Assembly (NCBI RefSeq): GCF_029017545.1
Contig: NW_026555437.1
Span: forward strand, 1-64,000
Length of the DNA stretch: 64,000 nucleotides
DNA from: Prosopis cineraria
Lineage: Eukaryota; Streptophyta; Magnoliopsida; Fabales; Fabaceae
Direction of reading: 5' to 3'
Below are positions 1-10,293 of this stretch, piece after piece. How positions within the stretch are numbered: position 1 is the stretch's first letter; each line of letters opens with the position of its first letter. The position numbers were made by a program, and so were the translations under genes. The notes beneath the pieces are model-generated. The model saw only the letters and a program-made list of their open reading frames with translations. It ran no database searches and was not told the DNA's origin.

Positions 1-2060
1 ATGTGTGATGTCATAGAGTTGAAATTGCAAATTTTCCTTTGTGTTTCATAATACTCGTGGCTGTATGTGTGTTCGAATATGAAGGGGAAGCCTAAGCTAA
101 TTTTTTAAAAAAAATTGATGATGTAGATTTGAATTTTAATTGAGTTTGATTTGGTTATTGACTATAATATTATCATTTTGAAATCTTTAGAAGTGAAATT
201 AAAAAGGAAGATGCTGGTATTGTTTAAGAGGTAATGCCCATATGGTGTCTGATAAAATGCCTTAAGAAAGTTTTGCTTGAAATTGCAATTATTAAAGTCT
301 CATTAAATTCCTGGAAGACATAATTGGCTGGGATAGTGTTATCTATGAATTTAGCTCAAAAATTTGGAAAAGAGATACTTGAATTGGAATTTTTCTATAA
401 CTTTGTGGGATTCACAAGAAACATGAATTGGCTTGGGGTGTTGCTCATTTGTGAACTTGAATCAAATATTACAAAGAAATTTATTTATGTTATTGAGAGA
501 TGAAGTGAATTCTTGAGAATGTTGTGGTTATTAATTTCTAAAGTATACTGTTTCCTTATGATTTAATTCTGGGATTGACTTAGAAGGGGAATGAAATCTT
601 TATAATTTAAAGGAATTTAATTAAATTGTATTATTTATATTTTTTATTGGAGGTGTGGGAAAAAGATTTTAATAGGAACCAAAGGGGAATTTGCATTTGG
701 AATTTTCAGGTGAGTAGATAACGTCCCAAATAATTTAGTAGCAAATTCTTTCATCAGAGATATTGATTGCAACAATTCACAATTTATCTATTTTATATGT
801 GTGTATATGTATATATTTCAAAGCATTGATTATTTCTGATAATTGAATATCTCTATTTCCCAAGTCATGTTATGTGCATACAAACATTGATCAAATTATT
901 TTTTTTATAAGTTCTGGTAATCCTTTATTCGACAAGGACAATCATGAAAATTTATGAAAGAGTTTGTAAGTTTTTACATTGAAAAGAACGGGTGTTTACA
1001 TAATTCATGTGAATCTGATATAGAGAAGAGAAAATTTTAATTCGATAATGATTATTTTTCTCACATGTTTGAAAATTAATTTTTAAAGGGACTTTAGACA
1101 GAACACTGTTGCTAATGGCAGTTCCGTTAGCACTTGGCGCGCCATAGTCAATTACTAGCTAGTTTGATTTTCGTGAACTCTGTTCTCACGTCTGTTATTC
1201 GTGGGTATTGTACCCGCATCTGTTTCATGGCTATGACTACGTCTAGTTAGTTACCCTTATGGACTATGTGTCCACGTTTTGTTTCGTGGCTTTAGCAGTG
1301 TCTAGTTACTTACCCTCGTGGACTGTATATCCACGTTTGTTAATTGTTTTGAAAAGTCCCTATAAACATGAATTTAATTATTTAATAATTTATATTCCAA
1401 TGGTTTAATTAGTAATCTATTTATAATTATCCATTTTGTTTATTTGCTTCTTTGAAATCAAGTGATAATATTTTGATATGATGATTTAATGATTTAAGAT
1501 TTCATTTAAGGTTACATAGAATCCTTTTATTCCAAATTTATTTAATTTTCATGAAGATCGTTGTGTTTTTAACTTTCTTTTTTTTCATGTTTAATTAATT
1601 AATTAATTATTTTGGGAGGTTATTCACCGAAAATAATTTTGGTCTCAGATAGTGTAGCTAACACTGAACCACCAACTGGACATTGAAGAGTTTATGATTG
1701 ACTAGAATTGGAGAAGTTAAGGATTTAACTTTCTCTTAATATAAAGTTTTAATTATGAAATTTTATTTTATAAACTTATTGTTAGGTACTCCACATAGTT
1801 TGTGATTAGGTTGTTTATGTTATTATATATTTTGTCTACTAGCTGGAAGGAGCTCTGCTCCTGATTGACTTGATGTTTTTGGTAGAAACATTTATTATAG
1901 AATTTTTGAGAGATCCTATTTATAGAGGAAGTTCTGCCAAAATTTCTATAAAAACACTGAAACTTTTATTATAGGAGAACATTAGTAAAGGTGTTACAAA
2001 TTTCAAGTCTAATTATGTTTTATAAATAAATATTAAATATTAGATTAAGGTTCCTTTATC
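1..2060 (+). repeat. Tekay-like LTR fragment, plus orientation
   Basis: This stretch has no open coding region. It carries the landmarks of the long LTRs at 3744-6655 and 17563-20563, in the same order. These are a 21-nt hairpin at 1111-1131 (GCTAATGG / CCGTTAGC arms), followed by the 'gcgccatag' block and the 'cgtg..tgtccacg' block. Next comes the 'ttggtctcagatag-tgtagctaac' block near 1640, and then the 'ttaggtactccacatag-ttaggttg' block near 1793. The upstream half is much diverged. No LTR end is visible on either side: it starts outside the window and stops near the minus-strand LTR that follows. Orientation and family are well supported, the boundaries are not. Confidence 0.6.
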
Positions 2061-2648
2061 ACTGCTTTAGGGATGTATGATTATGTATACATCCCATACC
2101 AGTCACGTCTAATTTTTGGACATGACACGAGTATATTTGTGATTCCCCACCATATAGTGTGGAGCCCCATATGTAAGAGTTGGAGGGTTAAAAGTGGAAC
2201 AAATCTAGTATATATGTGAATATGTGTTGTATATATGTTTTCCTCATATAAGACCACAATTATGTAATGTGGCATTGAGAGGTCAAAATGGGCTATTGAT
2301 GTGATATTTGTGATATGTGATGCTAATCAGGTGTATGTGGTCCTTTTGGACTAAGAGCCGAAGTGGTCTAATGGGACAAGGAATGAGAATTGAGCACTTA
2401 GGGTGTAAGTTTTTGAAAGAAGAAGTAATTTTTACACCCGGGTGTTCAATTTTAGATCAGACTATCAGATCAGTCCAAACTTATTCCATTAGCTAGTATA
2501 TATTTAAGCTTCATCATGGGCGCTTGAATCACTCTAATCGGATGTTAGGTGTAAAAATGGTGCACATCAGAAGTTTATTATTTTTACTGATAAATGATAG
2601 TAGAAGCCAGACCAAAATTTCAACCAACAAATGCAATAGTCAAACTAC

Positions 2649-2673
2649 CTCTCTCTCTCTCTCTCTCTCTCTC
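2649..2673. repeat. (CT)n microsatellite
   Basis: Uninterrupted CT dinucleotide run of about 12 units. On the minus strand it is a GA tract inside the LTR, a usual place for a promoter-proximal or 5'-leader GA tract. Confidence 0.95.
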
Positions 2674-3075
2674 ACAAGCTTTTAGCAACTGAGGATGAAG
2701 GAGAGATAAAGAACAAGCACACTTCACTCTATGATGAGCAGAAATCGATGGTAGCAAGAGACAAGGGAAAATGATAGATCTTTAACCAAAAGAGAAAAGA
2801 AACAAGTAGCTTACCATATGCAGGTGTAACAGCTAGAACTGAGGAGAAAGAGAAGTTGAAGATGACATGCATACACCCGCTAACACTAAAAAAGAAAGGA
2901 GTAGAGGAGGACGATAGGGGATGAGTTTTCGGTGGCCCAACCCCCATAGTAGCCAGTGATGTGAATGGAGAGAAGAGGACGAATGAGTGATGATGGTGAA
3001 GAGGGAAGTGAATGGCAGTGTTTAAAGATGCTGACCAGTGGTCTGACCAGTGGTGAAAGGAAGGAAAGATTCAGA

Positions 3076-3101
3076 CTCTCTCTCTCTCTCTCTCTCTCTC
3101 T
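3076..3101. repeat. (CT)n microsatellite
   Basis: Uninterrupted run of 13 CT units, about 400 bp from the other CT tract in the same LTR. It creates a spurious Ser-Leu repeat open frame on the plus strand and an Arg-Glu one on the minus strand. Confidence 0.95.
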
Positions 3102-3402
3102 ATTCTTCACTGTCTCAGCTTCGAATAAAGGGGAGAATGAGAACTATCTAATTCAAAGGATAATTGGGAAATTTACAAGAAATGGCTCATAGAGAATTAT
3201 AAGAAAGGGAACAAAATTTTTCTATAACTTAAAATAAAATAAAACCAAATTTTTACTTAGTAGAATTTGAACTTCGAATCTTCAAGAAAATTACTAGTAT
3301 AAGTCCATTTAAATTATTAATCTTAACTTATTATAAAACTAATTTAAATAAAATATCAATTGGAAGAAAACTTAATTTATTTAAAAATTTAGGGTCATTA
3401 CA

Positions 3403-3412
3403 TTCTCCCCTC
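3403..3412 (-). promoter_or_regulatory. polypurine tract of the minus-strand element
   Basis: On the minus strand the sequence reads GAGGGGAGAA and touches the LTR start TGTAATGACC. This is the expected priming site for plus-strand DNA synthesis in a Ty3/gypsy element and fixes the 3' LTR boundary at 3402. The plus-strand element has the related tract AAGGGGGAGAA at 17552-17562. Confidence 0.75.
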
Positions 3413-3738
3413 ATTAGGAAATTCGATCCTCCAAATTTGAAGGAATGCTTACCTCAATTGTTAAATAAATGCAGATACTTCTCTAGCATTTTGCTCTCTA
3501 CTTTCCAAGTAGTTTCTTCAATGGAATAGTTACGCCATAATACCTTCTTAGAGGTTATTTCCTTCAATCCTAGTTTCTTTATTTTCCTCTCAAGAATGGC
3601 TACTAGAACTTCTTCATAAGTCTTTGTTTATTTGGGTTTCTTGAGTTACAACATGAGAAGGATGATACAAATACTTCTACAACATTGACACATCAAACAT
3701 AGGATAAATGCCATCTAACTTCATACGCAAAACAAAAC

Positions 3739-3743
3739 GGTAA
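3739..3743. other. target-site duplication, left copy (GGTAA)
   Basis: GGTAA precedes the 5' LTR, and AGTAA follows the 3' LTR at 20564-20568 (four of five bases match). Deleting the plus-strand element and one copy makes the minus-strand integrase reading continue across the junction. This supports a true insertion site. Confidence 0.7.
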
Positions 3744-6655
3744 TGTAATGATCCTAAATTTTAATTTGAACAAAATTTTTTCCTAAGGGATATTTTATTT
3801 ACATAAGTTTTCTTTAGCAAGTTTAATTTTAGTTTATTTTAAATTATAGGAGAGTTGGCTCCTTCTTGTAATTTTCCTTGTGTTTTTTCTTGCTATTTTC
3901 CCTAAGATTTATTTGATCAGATTATATCTTCGAGTGAAAGAAAAAAACAGAGCATTCGCAAATCTCTTCTTCACCGACATTGGACTACCCCCTTCCCATC
4001 ACTGTCGAACCCTTCCTCCTCACCTCCGGCATGTTCTTCTCCTCACCGTCAGCGTGCTTCTTGCTTCACTGGTTCGTTTTTGGTGTTCGTCCATTTGCTG
4101 CCTGGTATTGAGCTTAATTTTTACTCTGATTTTTGCTGTTCTGTGGCTGAAAGTGCTGCTCGGAGATGTTCTCTTTCCCTTCTTCAGTTTCGGTCACGTG
4201 TTGACTCAAGGGGGCTACTGTAGTTTTGTTGGAGGTGAGTTGCTGTTCTTTATTTCTTTTCTGCTCAATGGCCGACTGTGGCGGTACGTGCGTTCGGTTC
4301 CTATATGGTCTTCCTCCTAAACTGTAAGCATCATGTTTGCTTGATCTTCATCTTCACTCTTGCTCCCTACTCTGCTAGTTGGTGTCGTGTGAGTGGGTAT
4401 GATAAATTCAATTTCCTCCTCTTTGTTTTTGGTCAAAAATTCTGCCTCTGCTTTTCTTGTTGCTGCCATGGCTTGCTTGAGAATTAAGGAGCTGAATTGG
4501 TTAGTATTGTGGAATTTTATTGTGATGCAAAGCTTAATGTTAATGATAAAATTTATGTGAAAAGTTAATTAAATGGCTAAATATGCCCTCAAAGATGCTC
4601 GTGAAAAAAGTTGAATGAATAATTTAGGAGCTATTTTGGATAACATTGAATGTTATTCTATTAATGTTGAGCTAAAGATTGATGAAGAAATTAAATGTTG
4701 AAAATGGTTGGATTTACTTGGATGTTTGTCTCATGAGTTTGTTAACCATAAATGTTCTCATGGTGCTTGCAAAATTTATTTGAAAAATTTATTGGTGAAA
4801 ATTAGATTATTAAATTTTTATAATAGAGCTTAGATAAATTATGAATATTACTCAAAAGAGTATATGTAAATTTTAAAATTTTAAAAATATCAAAATAGGA
4901 GAGAGGAATGCCTGGAATGCCTTTATAGTATGTTATTAAATTACAGGAAGCAAGAGAATGGTTGGTATGAGTTATGGTTCAGAATATGTTACAAGGAGAT
5001 ATGAGAATGAATTGAGAATTGTCAAAAGTTTAACTAACCCAAATATACCTGGAACATAATTAGTTAGAGTATTATCTTTAATATTGTTAGATTGAATTTA
5101 AATGCCCATTAAGTGCTTGAAAATTATTTGATAAATTATTTTAAAAATTTGATTTATTTGTCAGGACATTAAGGATATCATTAGAATAAAGGTGTAAAGT
5201 AAGAGAAGCAAATTTTAGAACTTTTGAGAAACTTTAAGGTGAATTGGTAGCATTCCAAATGAATTTCTAGTAATTATTTATAAAATTCCTTTACTTAAAT
5301 TTTAATACTATTTCTTTATTAGTGATTTAAATGTTCTTGTGAATTCTATTTTTTTTAATAATTATTTTCCTAATGAAGATATCTTAATCTTACTATTAAT
5401 TTATTCTATTGATAAGTAATAATAGAAGTTGATATATGACAAACAATGTTACTTTTAAAAAAAAGCTCAATTGTTTAACTTTATGTTTTATATGCAAACT
5501 TTTAGTATAGTAACTCGTGCATGAAGGAAATGACAATGAATACGAGAATGGAAGATGACAACCGAATCGTATATTTTAAAAGTGAAAATTTTGAAATTTT
5601 TTTTCAATTTTATGCACGCTTGATTTTAATTAGGGGGACTGAATTCAGAATAGTGGATGCTAACGGCAGTTTAGTTAGCCCGTGGCGAGCCATAGTACAC
5701 CTACCTAGCAGGGTGTTTGTTTGATCTACCAGCCTCGTGTGAAGGCCAACGCACGTGGATCAAAGGGATGGTAATTCATGAGTATCATACTCATGCTTGT
5801 TTTCATGGGCCTCGTGCTTGTACTTGATTCGTGGCTCCTGCAACACTTGTTTCGTGGCTTTTAGTTGTGCTTAATTGATTATTTACCCTTGTGCATTGTA
5901 TGTCCATGCTTATTATTCGTTCTGATAAAACCCTCCTAAATTTAAGCTAAAATTTTTTCATTTCTCTAATAATTCTCTAAAAGTACTTTATCACACTGCA
6001 CTATCATTGAAAATTTTATATTTATGGTTAGTAAAAAGTTTAACATATATGTGATCTTATTAGCATTGTTTAATCTCAAAATCATTATTTATTTCTAGCT
6101 TAAGGATATAATTCATTATTTTATTAAGTCATTTGAAGTTAAATTTATTATTTATTATCTTTATATTTTTTTATTTATAATTTTGATTGGAATGCTGCTC
6201 ATCAGTAATTTATTTGGTCCCAGATATTATGGCTAACCCTGCACCTCCAGTATATCATTAAAGGCCTTTTTGTTTATTTGGAAAAAGAGGAGGCATATTG
6301 CGATTATTGTTTTGGTAAACTATGTACTATATTTTGTAATTATAACTTAGAGCTCCACATACACTATAGTTAGGTCCTTGTCTTATTTTGTTATTATATA
6401 AATTTGCTGGAATCGAGCAAGTCTCTTGCTGGTCAGGTTGGCAGGTTTTGGTGTTGTTGTGGAAATTTTGGGAGGTCCAAGTTATAGGGAAGACTTTGCC
6501 AAATTTTTTATAAAACACTTAAGACTTTACAAACTTTATCAAATATAACTTACACATATCAATATTTTAGCTTAATTTTTGGTTATTAAGGCTTATGAAA
6601 TATGAGTTTTCCTTATATTTCATATCGATCATACCCTTAGTATTGGGGTGTGACA
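3744..6655 (+). repeat. 5' LTR of the Tekay-like element (about 2.9 kb)
   Basis: Begins TGTAATGATCC and ends GGGGTGTGACA, giving the TG...CA ends expected of an LTR. It is colinear with 17563-20563 over its whole length. It contains a pyrimidine-rich leader (about 3960-4080), a 146-codon open frame at 3880-4320 also open in the other LTR, and the hairpin at 5659-5679. No host gene is implied by the open frame. Its length is unusually large but known for Del/Tekay-type plant elements. Confidence 0.88.
5659..5679 (+). promoter_or_regulatory. conserved LTR hairpin
   Basis: A 21-nt inverted repeat (GCTAACGG...GTTAGC) lies about 1 kb before the LTR end. Equivalent copies are at 1111-1131, 19548-19568 and 23713-23733. 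The copy at 23713 has perfect 8-bp arms, and the others have one or two changes. It is always followed by the same 'gtgGCGaGCCATaGTA' type block. A role in RNA structure or processing is possible but not shown. Confidence 0.55.
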
Positions 6656-6657
6656 AA

Positions 6658-6670
6658 TGATATCAGAGTA
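6658..6670 (+). promoter_or_regulatory. primer-binding site (initiator-Met tRNA type, degenerate)
   Basis: Two bases after the 5' LTR end the sequence reads TGATATCAGAGTA. This is one base off the start of the usual plant PBS TGGTATCAGAG, complementary to the 3' end of initiator methionine tRNA. It is the expected minus-strand priming site. Confidence 0.8.
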
Positions 6671-7460
6671 TAGGTTTCTATGGTTATGTGGAGCAAGGAT
6701 TCTTCTTTGGGGCCCCAATTATTATTATGAATTTAGGTATAATAATAATTGAGACTTCATTGAAAGCCTTTTAGGATGTCTCAAAGAGTCATTCCCTTTT
6801 CTATTTATCATGCTTCCTATATAGTTATTGTATTTTAAATAAATATTTGTAATATTTCTTCATATAGTGAGATTGTCACTTAGGCATTTTCCTTTTAGTA
6901 GAAGTTCTAGTAGTAGTAGAGAATTTGATAGTTCTTTTGGTTCACACAATGAACTTCCCTTTAGTAGTTGAGGGTAGGGTTATTAACGAGCCATGATTAA
7001 AGGTGGTGCATATTTAGGAGATTTTATCTAAGATTGAGCCTTTAGACCCTAAATTTCATGAGGGTGCTTTGTCATCTACACATGGTACAGGGAACTTATA
7101 GTGATATTGGAGAAGAGACTGCTTTAGTGAAGTTGATTGATTTTGTTAAGTTGAATCTTCCTGCTTTCTTAATAACCAATAAGAAAGAAAACTAACTAAG
7201 GTTCTTGATGGCCTTGTGAAGACATGATGATCCTTAAGATGCCTAGATCTTATATTCCTCTCTCTACTAATGCTTCAATTCTTAGATGTAGTTTTCAAAA
7301 TCCTAGACCCCAGTCTAAGACAGCATTGAATTAACTAAGTTATGCTAGACCTCGTTATGCTAATTGTGGGAGTTTTCATTCTGGACCTTGTCGTACGGCA
7401 TCTAGTACTTGTTATGAGTGTGGATAGGTTAATTATTTGATAAGAAACTATCCTCTTATT
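6671..7460 (+). pseudogene. gag remnant with zinc knuckle
   Basis: This region should encode Gag, the capsid/nucleocapsid protein. It is riddled with stops in all plus frames. The clearest piece is near 7330-7452. A 'CGSFHSGPC' stretch is followed by 'CYECG', a stop, and 'NYLIRNYPL', a decayed CCHC zinc knuckle of the form CYECG-x-x-x-H-x-x-R-x-C in which the His and last Cys are changed. Upstream parts are recognisable only by position between the primer-binding site and the protease. Confidence 0.6.
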
Positions 7461-9747
7461 AATCGATGTTTAGTTGGGGATTTATTCCATCTCCTCCCTA
7501 CTCGACTACTTCTATGAGAGTGCTTTCTACTACTGCTAGTAGGGTTATGTTGGGAAAAACATCTAGGAAGCGAGGACAATCTTCAAGGTAAGGACAAACA
7601 CAAGTTTTTGCTATGACCTGACAAGATGCTTGAGCTTCAAATGATGTGATCACAAGTCTTATTACTATTTGTTTTAAAAGTGCATATGCATTGTTTGATC
7701 CTGGCTCAACACATTCATATGTTTTTGCATACTTTTCAAAGAAGTTAGGTAAAGAACCTATCAAACTTGATGATTTCCTTTTGTAGTTGCAACTCTAGTA
7801 GGAGAACCCTCTCTTTGTTTTGCAGGGATACAAATCTTGTGAAGTATCTCTTTAGGGTAGAGAAATCCTAGTTGGTTTGATGATATTAGATATGATTGAT
7901 TTTGTTGCAATTTTGGGCATGAAATGGTTAGCCTCTTGTCATGCCACTGTTGACTTCCACTTAAAAGTGGTAAGACTTGAAATTCATGGAGAAACTCCTT
8001 TTGTTATACAATGGAGACAAATTGACAAACTGAATGGTTTAATTTTAATCTCGAAAGCCAATGACTATTGATGAAAGGTTGCCAAAGGTACTTGGCCTTG
8101 GTAAATGATGTTGAGAAATTAGTTTCTAGTTTGAAACAAATTCCAATAGCTAGAGAATTTCTTGATGTCTTTCCAGATGAGTTGCTTAGACTACCCCCAA
8201 ATAGGGAGATTGAATTCTCTATTGATATGATTCCAGGTACTCAGCCAATTTCAATTTCCCTTTATAGAATGGCACCGTTTGAGCTAAGAGAATTGAAGAA
8301 TCAACTATAAAAGCCATTAGATAAGGGATTTATTCATCCTAGTACTTCTCCTTAGGGAGCACCAGTTCTCTTTGTGAAAAGAAGGTTGGGTCGCTAAGAC
8401 TTTACATTGATTATCAATGGCTTAACAAGGTAACTATAGAAAAAAATGCAGAAATAAATACTCGTTATCTAGCATCGATGATCTCTTTAATCAGTTAGCA
8501 GGAGCTCGATGTTTCTCAAAAAAATTGATCTACATTCACGATATCATTGGTTGAAAAAAAAGGACATTCTAAAAAAATGTATTTAAAACTCAATATGGTC
8601 ACTATGAGTTCTTGGTAATGTCTTCAGGTTGACAAATGCTTTGATTGCATTTATGGACTTGATGAATCAGGTATTTAGACCATTCCTGGACAAGTTTATA
8701 ATTGTTTTCATTGATGATATTCTAATGCATTCGAAGAGTTCGGATGAACATAAATAAAACTTTTAACTAATATTGCAGACAAGAGGGAACACTAACTTTA
8801 TGCAAAGTTTTCAAAATGTGAACTTTGGCTTGTTCAAGTTACATTCTTAGGCTATATTATGTCTAAAGACGGTATACAAGTTAATCCAAGTAATTAAAGT
8901 CGAAGCAATTCAAAATTGGCCACAATTTACTACAGTTACAGAGATCTAGAGTTTCCTAGGTCTAGCTGGTTATTATCATTGTTTTGACAAAGAAATTTTT
9001 AGGATAGCTGTACCTTCGACTAGATTGACCCAAGAAAATGTGAAGTTTGTTGGAGTGATAAGTGTGAGGAAAGCTTTTAGAAGCTAAAAGATTGTTTAAC
9101 GTATGCACCATTGTTAAGCTTGTCATCAGGAATTGGAGGATATGCAATTTACCATGGTGTTCCTTGGGTAGGTCTTGATTATGTTTTAATGTGAAATAGG
9201 AGAGTAATTGCATTTGTATATAGGAAACTCAAGAAACATGAGCAAAATTACCCAATGCAAGACTTGAAAACGGCAGCGATTGTTTTTGCTCTGAATCTAG
9301 CGAGATTATTTGTATGGTAAGACATGTGAAATTTTCATTGATCATAAGAGTCTTAAATATATCTTTGAGCAAAAAGATCTTAATCTTAGACAAATAAGAT
9401 GGATGGAATTGCTTAAAGATTATGATTCATAATTTGTAATCATTCTGGCAAGGAAAATTATAGTGGCTGATGCTTTAACCATAAAATCTATGGGTAATCT
9501 GGCACATATAACAATGGTAAGGAGACCTTTAGTGTAGGAAATTCATAAGCTTGAGCAAAATGGAATGAAATTTGAAATTTCTTAGAAAGGAGTGTTTTTG
9601 GCTCATATGCAAACCCATTCTTCATGGATTGATCAAATTAAAGCTGCTTAAAGATTGGATTCAAAACTTTGTAGACTAAAATAGTTGGTAAAAAAAGGAT
9701 GTAGTAGACTTTGTTTCGAGATGTTTAGTCTGTTAACAAGTTAAGTG
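7461..9747 (+). pseudogene. pol part 1: protease, reverse transcriptase, RNase H, start of integrase
   Basis: Plus-strand fragments, in order, match a Ty3/gypsy polyprotein. Aspartic protease has 'FDPGSTHSYV' near 7693-7722, where the usual catalytic D-S/T-G appears as D-P-G-S, and then 'GMKWLASCHATVDF' (about 7918-7953). The start of RT is 'EFLDVFPDELLRLPPNREIEF' (about 8155-8217). The RT catalytic box is 'IDDILMHS' (about 8710-8733). RNase H is 'VIAFVYRKLKKHEQNYP' (about 9208-9258). Many stops and frameshifts separate the blocks. The integrase begins near 9450 and is cut at 9747 by the inverted-arm element. It resumes at 16400. Confidence 0.82.
9743..9747. other. target-site duplication TTAAG, left copy
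   Basis: TTAAG lies immediately before TGTAACATCC at 9748 and is repeated immediately after GGATGTTACA at 16395-16399. A 5-bp duplication is what retroviral-type integrases make, and it defines 9748-16394 as one inserted unit. Confidence 0.85.
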
Positions 9748-10200
9748 TAACATCCCTAATTTCTAATCCTGCGTTAATGACTGATTAGTAGATGAATTAG
9801 TGATTTAATATGGGATTAGGATTCTTAATAGTGAAGTGTTATTTTGACTCGTTGGGATGTTATATGCATAGATATGAATGAAAGAGCGGAATACTAAAGT
9901 AGAGCGTGTGAGCATAGTGAGGATTTTCCTCACTGTACCACATATCACAATGGGGGATAGATGCACCACGGCGTATGGTACAGAACTTTGATTAATAAAG
10001 ACGTGTCCAGCTTGTGAGACAAAAGGGAAGAACATGAGAGAAGAGTACAGACTTGAGGAAGAGTGGGAGAACTACTAGGGCAAGCATAATCAGGAGCAAG
10101 GATGGTGTTTTCGACCTGTTACTTATTGGGTAAGTCACATACTGTCTTAACCCCCAATTCTACCCTATTTTCTTAGTTTTAACTAGTGAGAAATTGAATT
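9748..10200 (+). repeat. left inverted arm
   Basis: By hand the arm aligns with the reverse complement of 15955-16394 with only scattered substitutions and a few short indels. It includes a CACGGCGTATGG motif (about 9969) related to the CGCCGCAGTGC motif of the other arm, and it ends in the shared 'aactagtgagaaatt'. Similarity stops there. Confidence 0.85.
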
Positions 10201-10293
10201 CGGGAGTTTTAAGGAGTTGATTTCTTACCCTATAGTAATAGAAAGGTTCTTTGGAACTAAACTAGTGCTTTGTGATTGGTTTAAGTCAAAACT

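Larger units (their letters stand above)
2061..3402 (-). repeat. 3' LTR of a minus-strand Tekay-like element
   Basis: Read on the minus strand, the LTR starts at 3402 with TGTAATGACCC, directly after a polypurine tract. TGTAATGA is also the start of the other long LTRs here. Within it are two GA/CT microsatellites and, near 2519-2580, the 'gggcgcttgaatcac..aatcgga' module that also occurs at 13.0-13.5 kb and 15.5 kb. Its far (left) end is not defined: I set it where plus-oriented LTR sequence begins. Short open frames at 2729-2947 and 2886-3110 come from the microsatellites and surrounding LTR sequence and are not genes. Confidence 0.6.
3403..3743 (-). pseudogene. pol C-terminus (integrase tail/chromodomain region) of the outer minus-strand element
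   Basis: Reading the minus strand from 3743 to 3403 gives a decayed version of the end of a Ty3/gypsy polyprotein. There is the motif 'LDGIYPMFDVSML' (about 3715-3680), then a proline/histidine stretch and a chromodomain-like tail ending before the polypurine tract. The same order of motifs is seen on the plus strand at 17.22-17.51 kb. The block begins exactly where the plus-strand element is inserted. Its upstream continuation is at 20569-22936, about 16.8 kb away. Frameshifts and stops are present, so it cannot be translated as one frame. Confidence 0.7.

Noticed and set aside
2886..3192. Open frames with RERERE or SLSLSL runs
   Set aside because: They arise from the CT/GA microsatellite in an LTR.
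7498..7764. 88-codon minus-strand frame
   Set aside because: Antisense of the plus-strand gag/protease remnant, where the retropepsin motif is clear.
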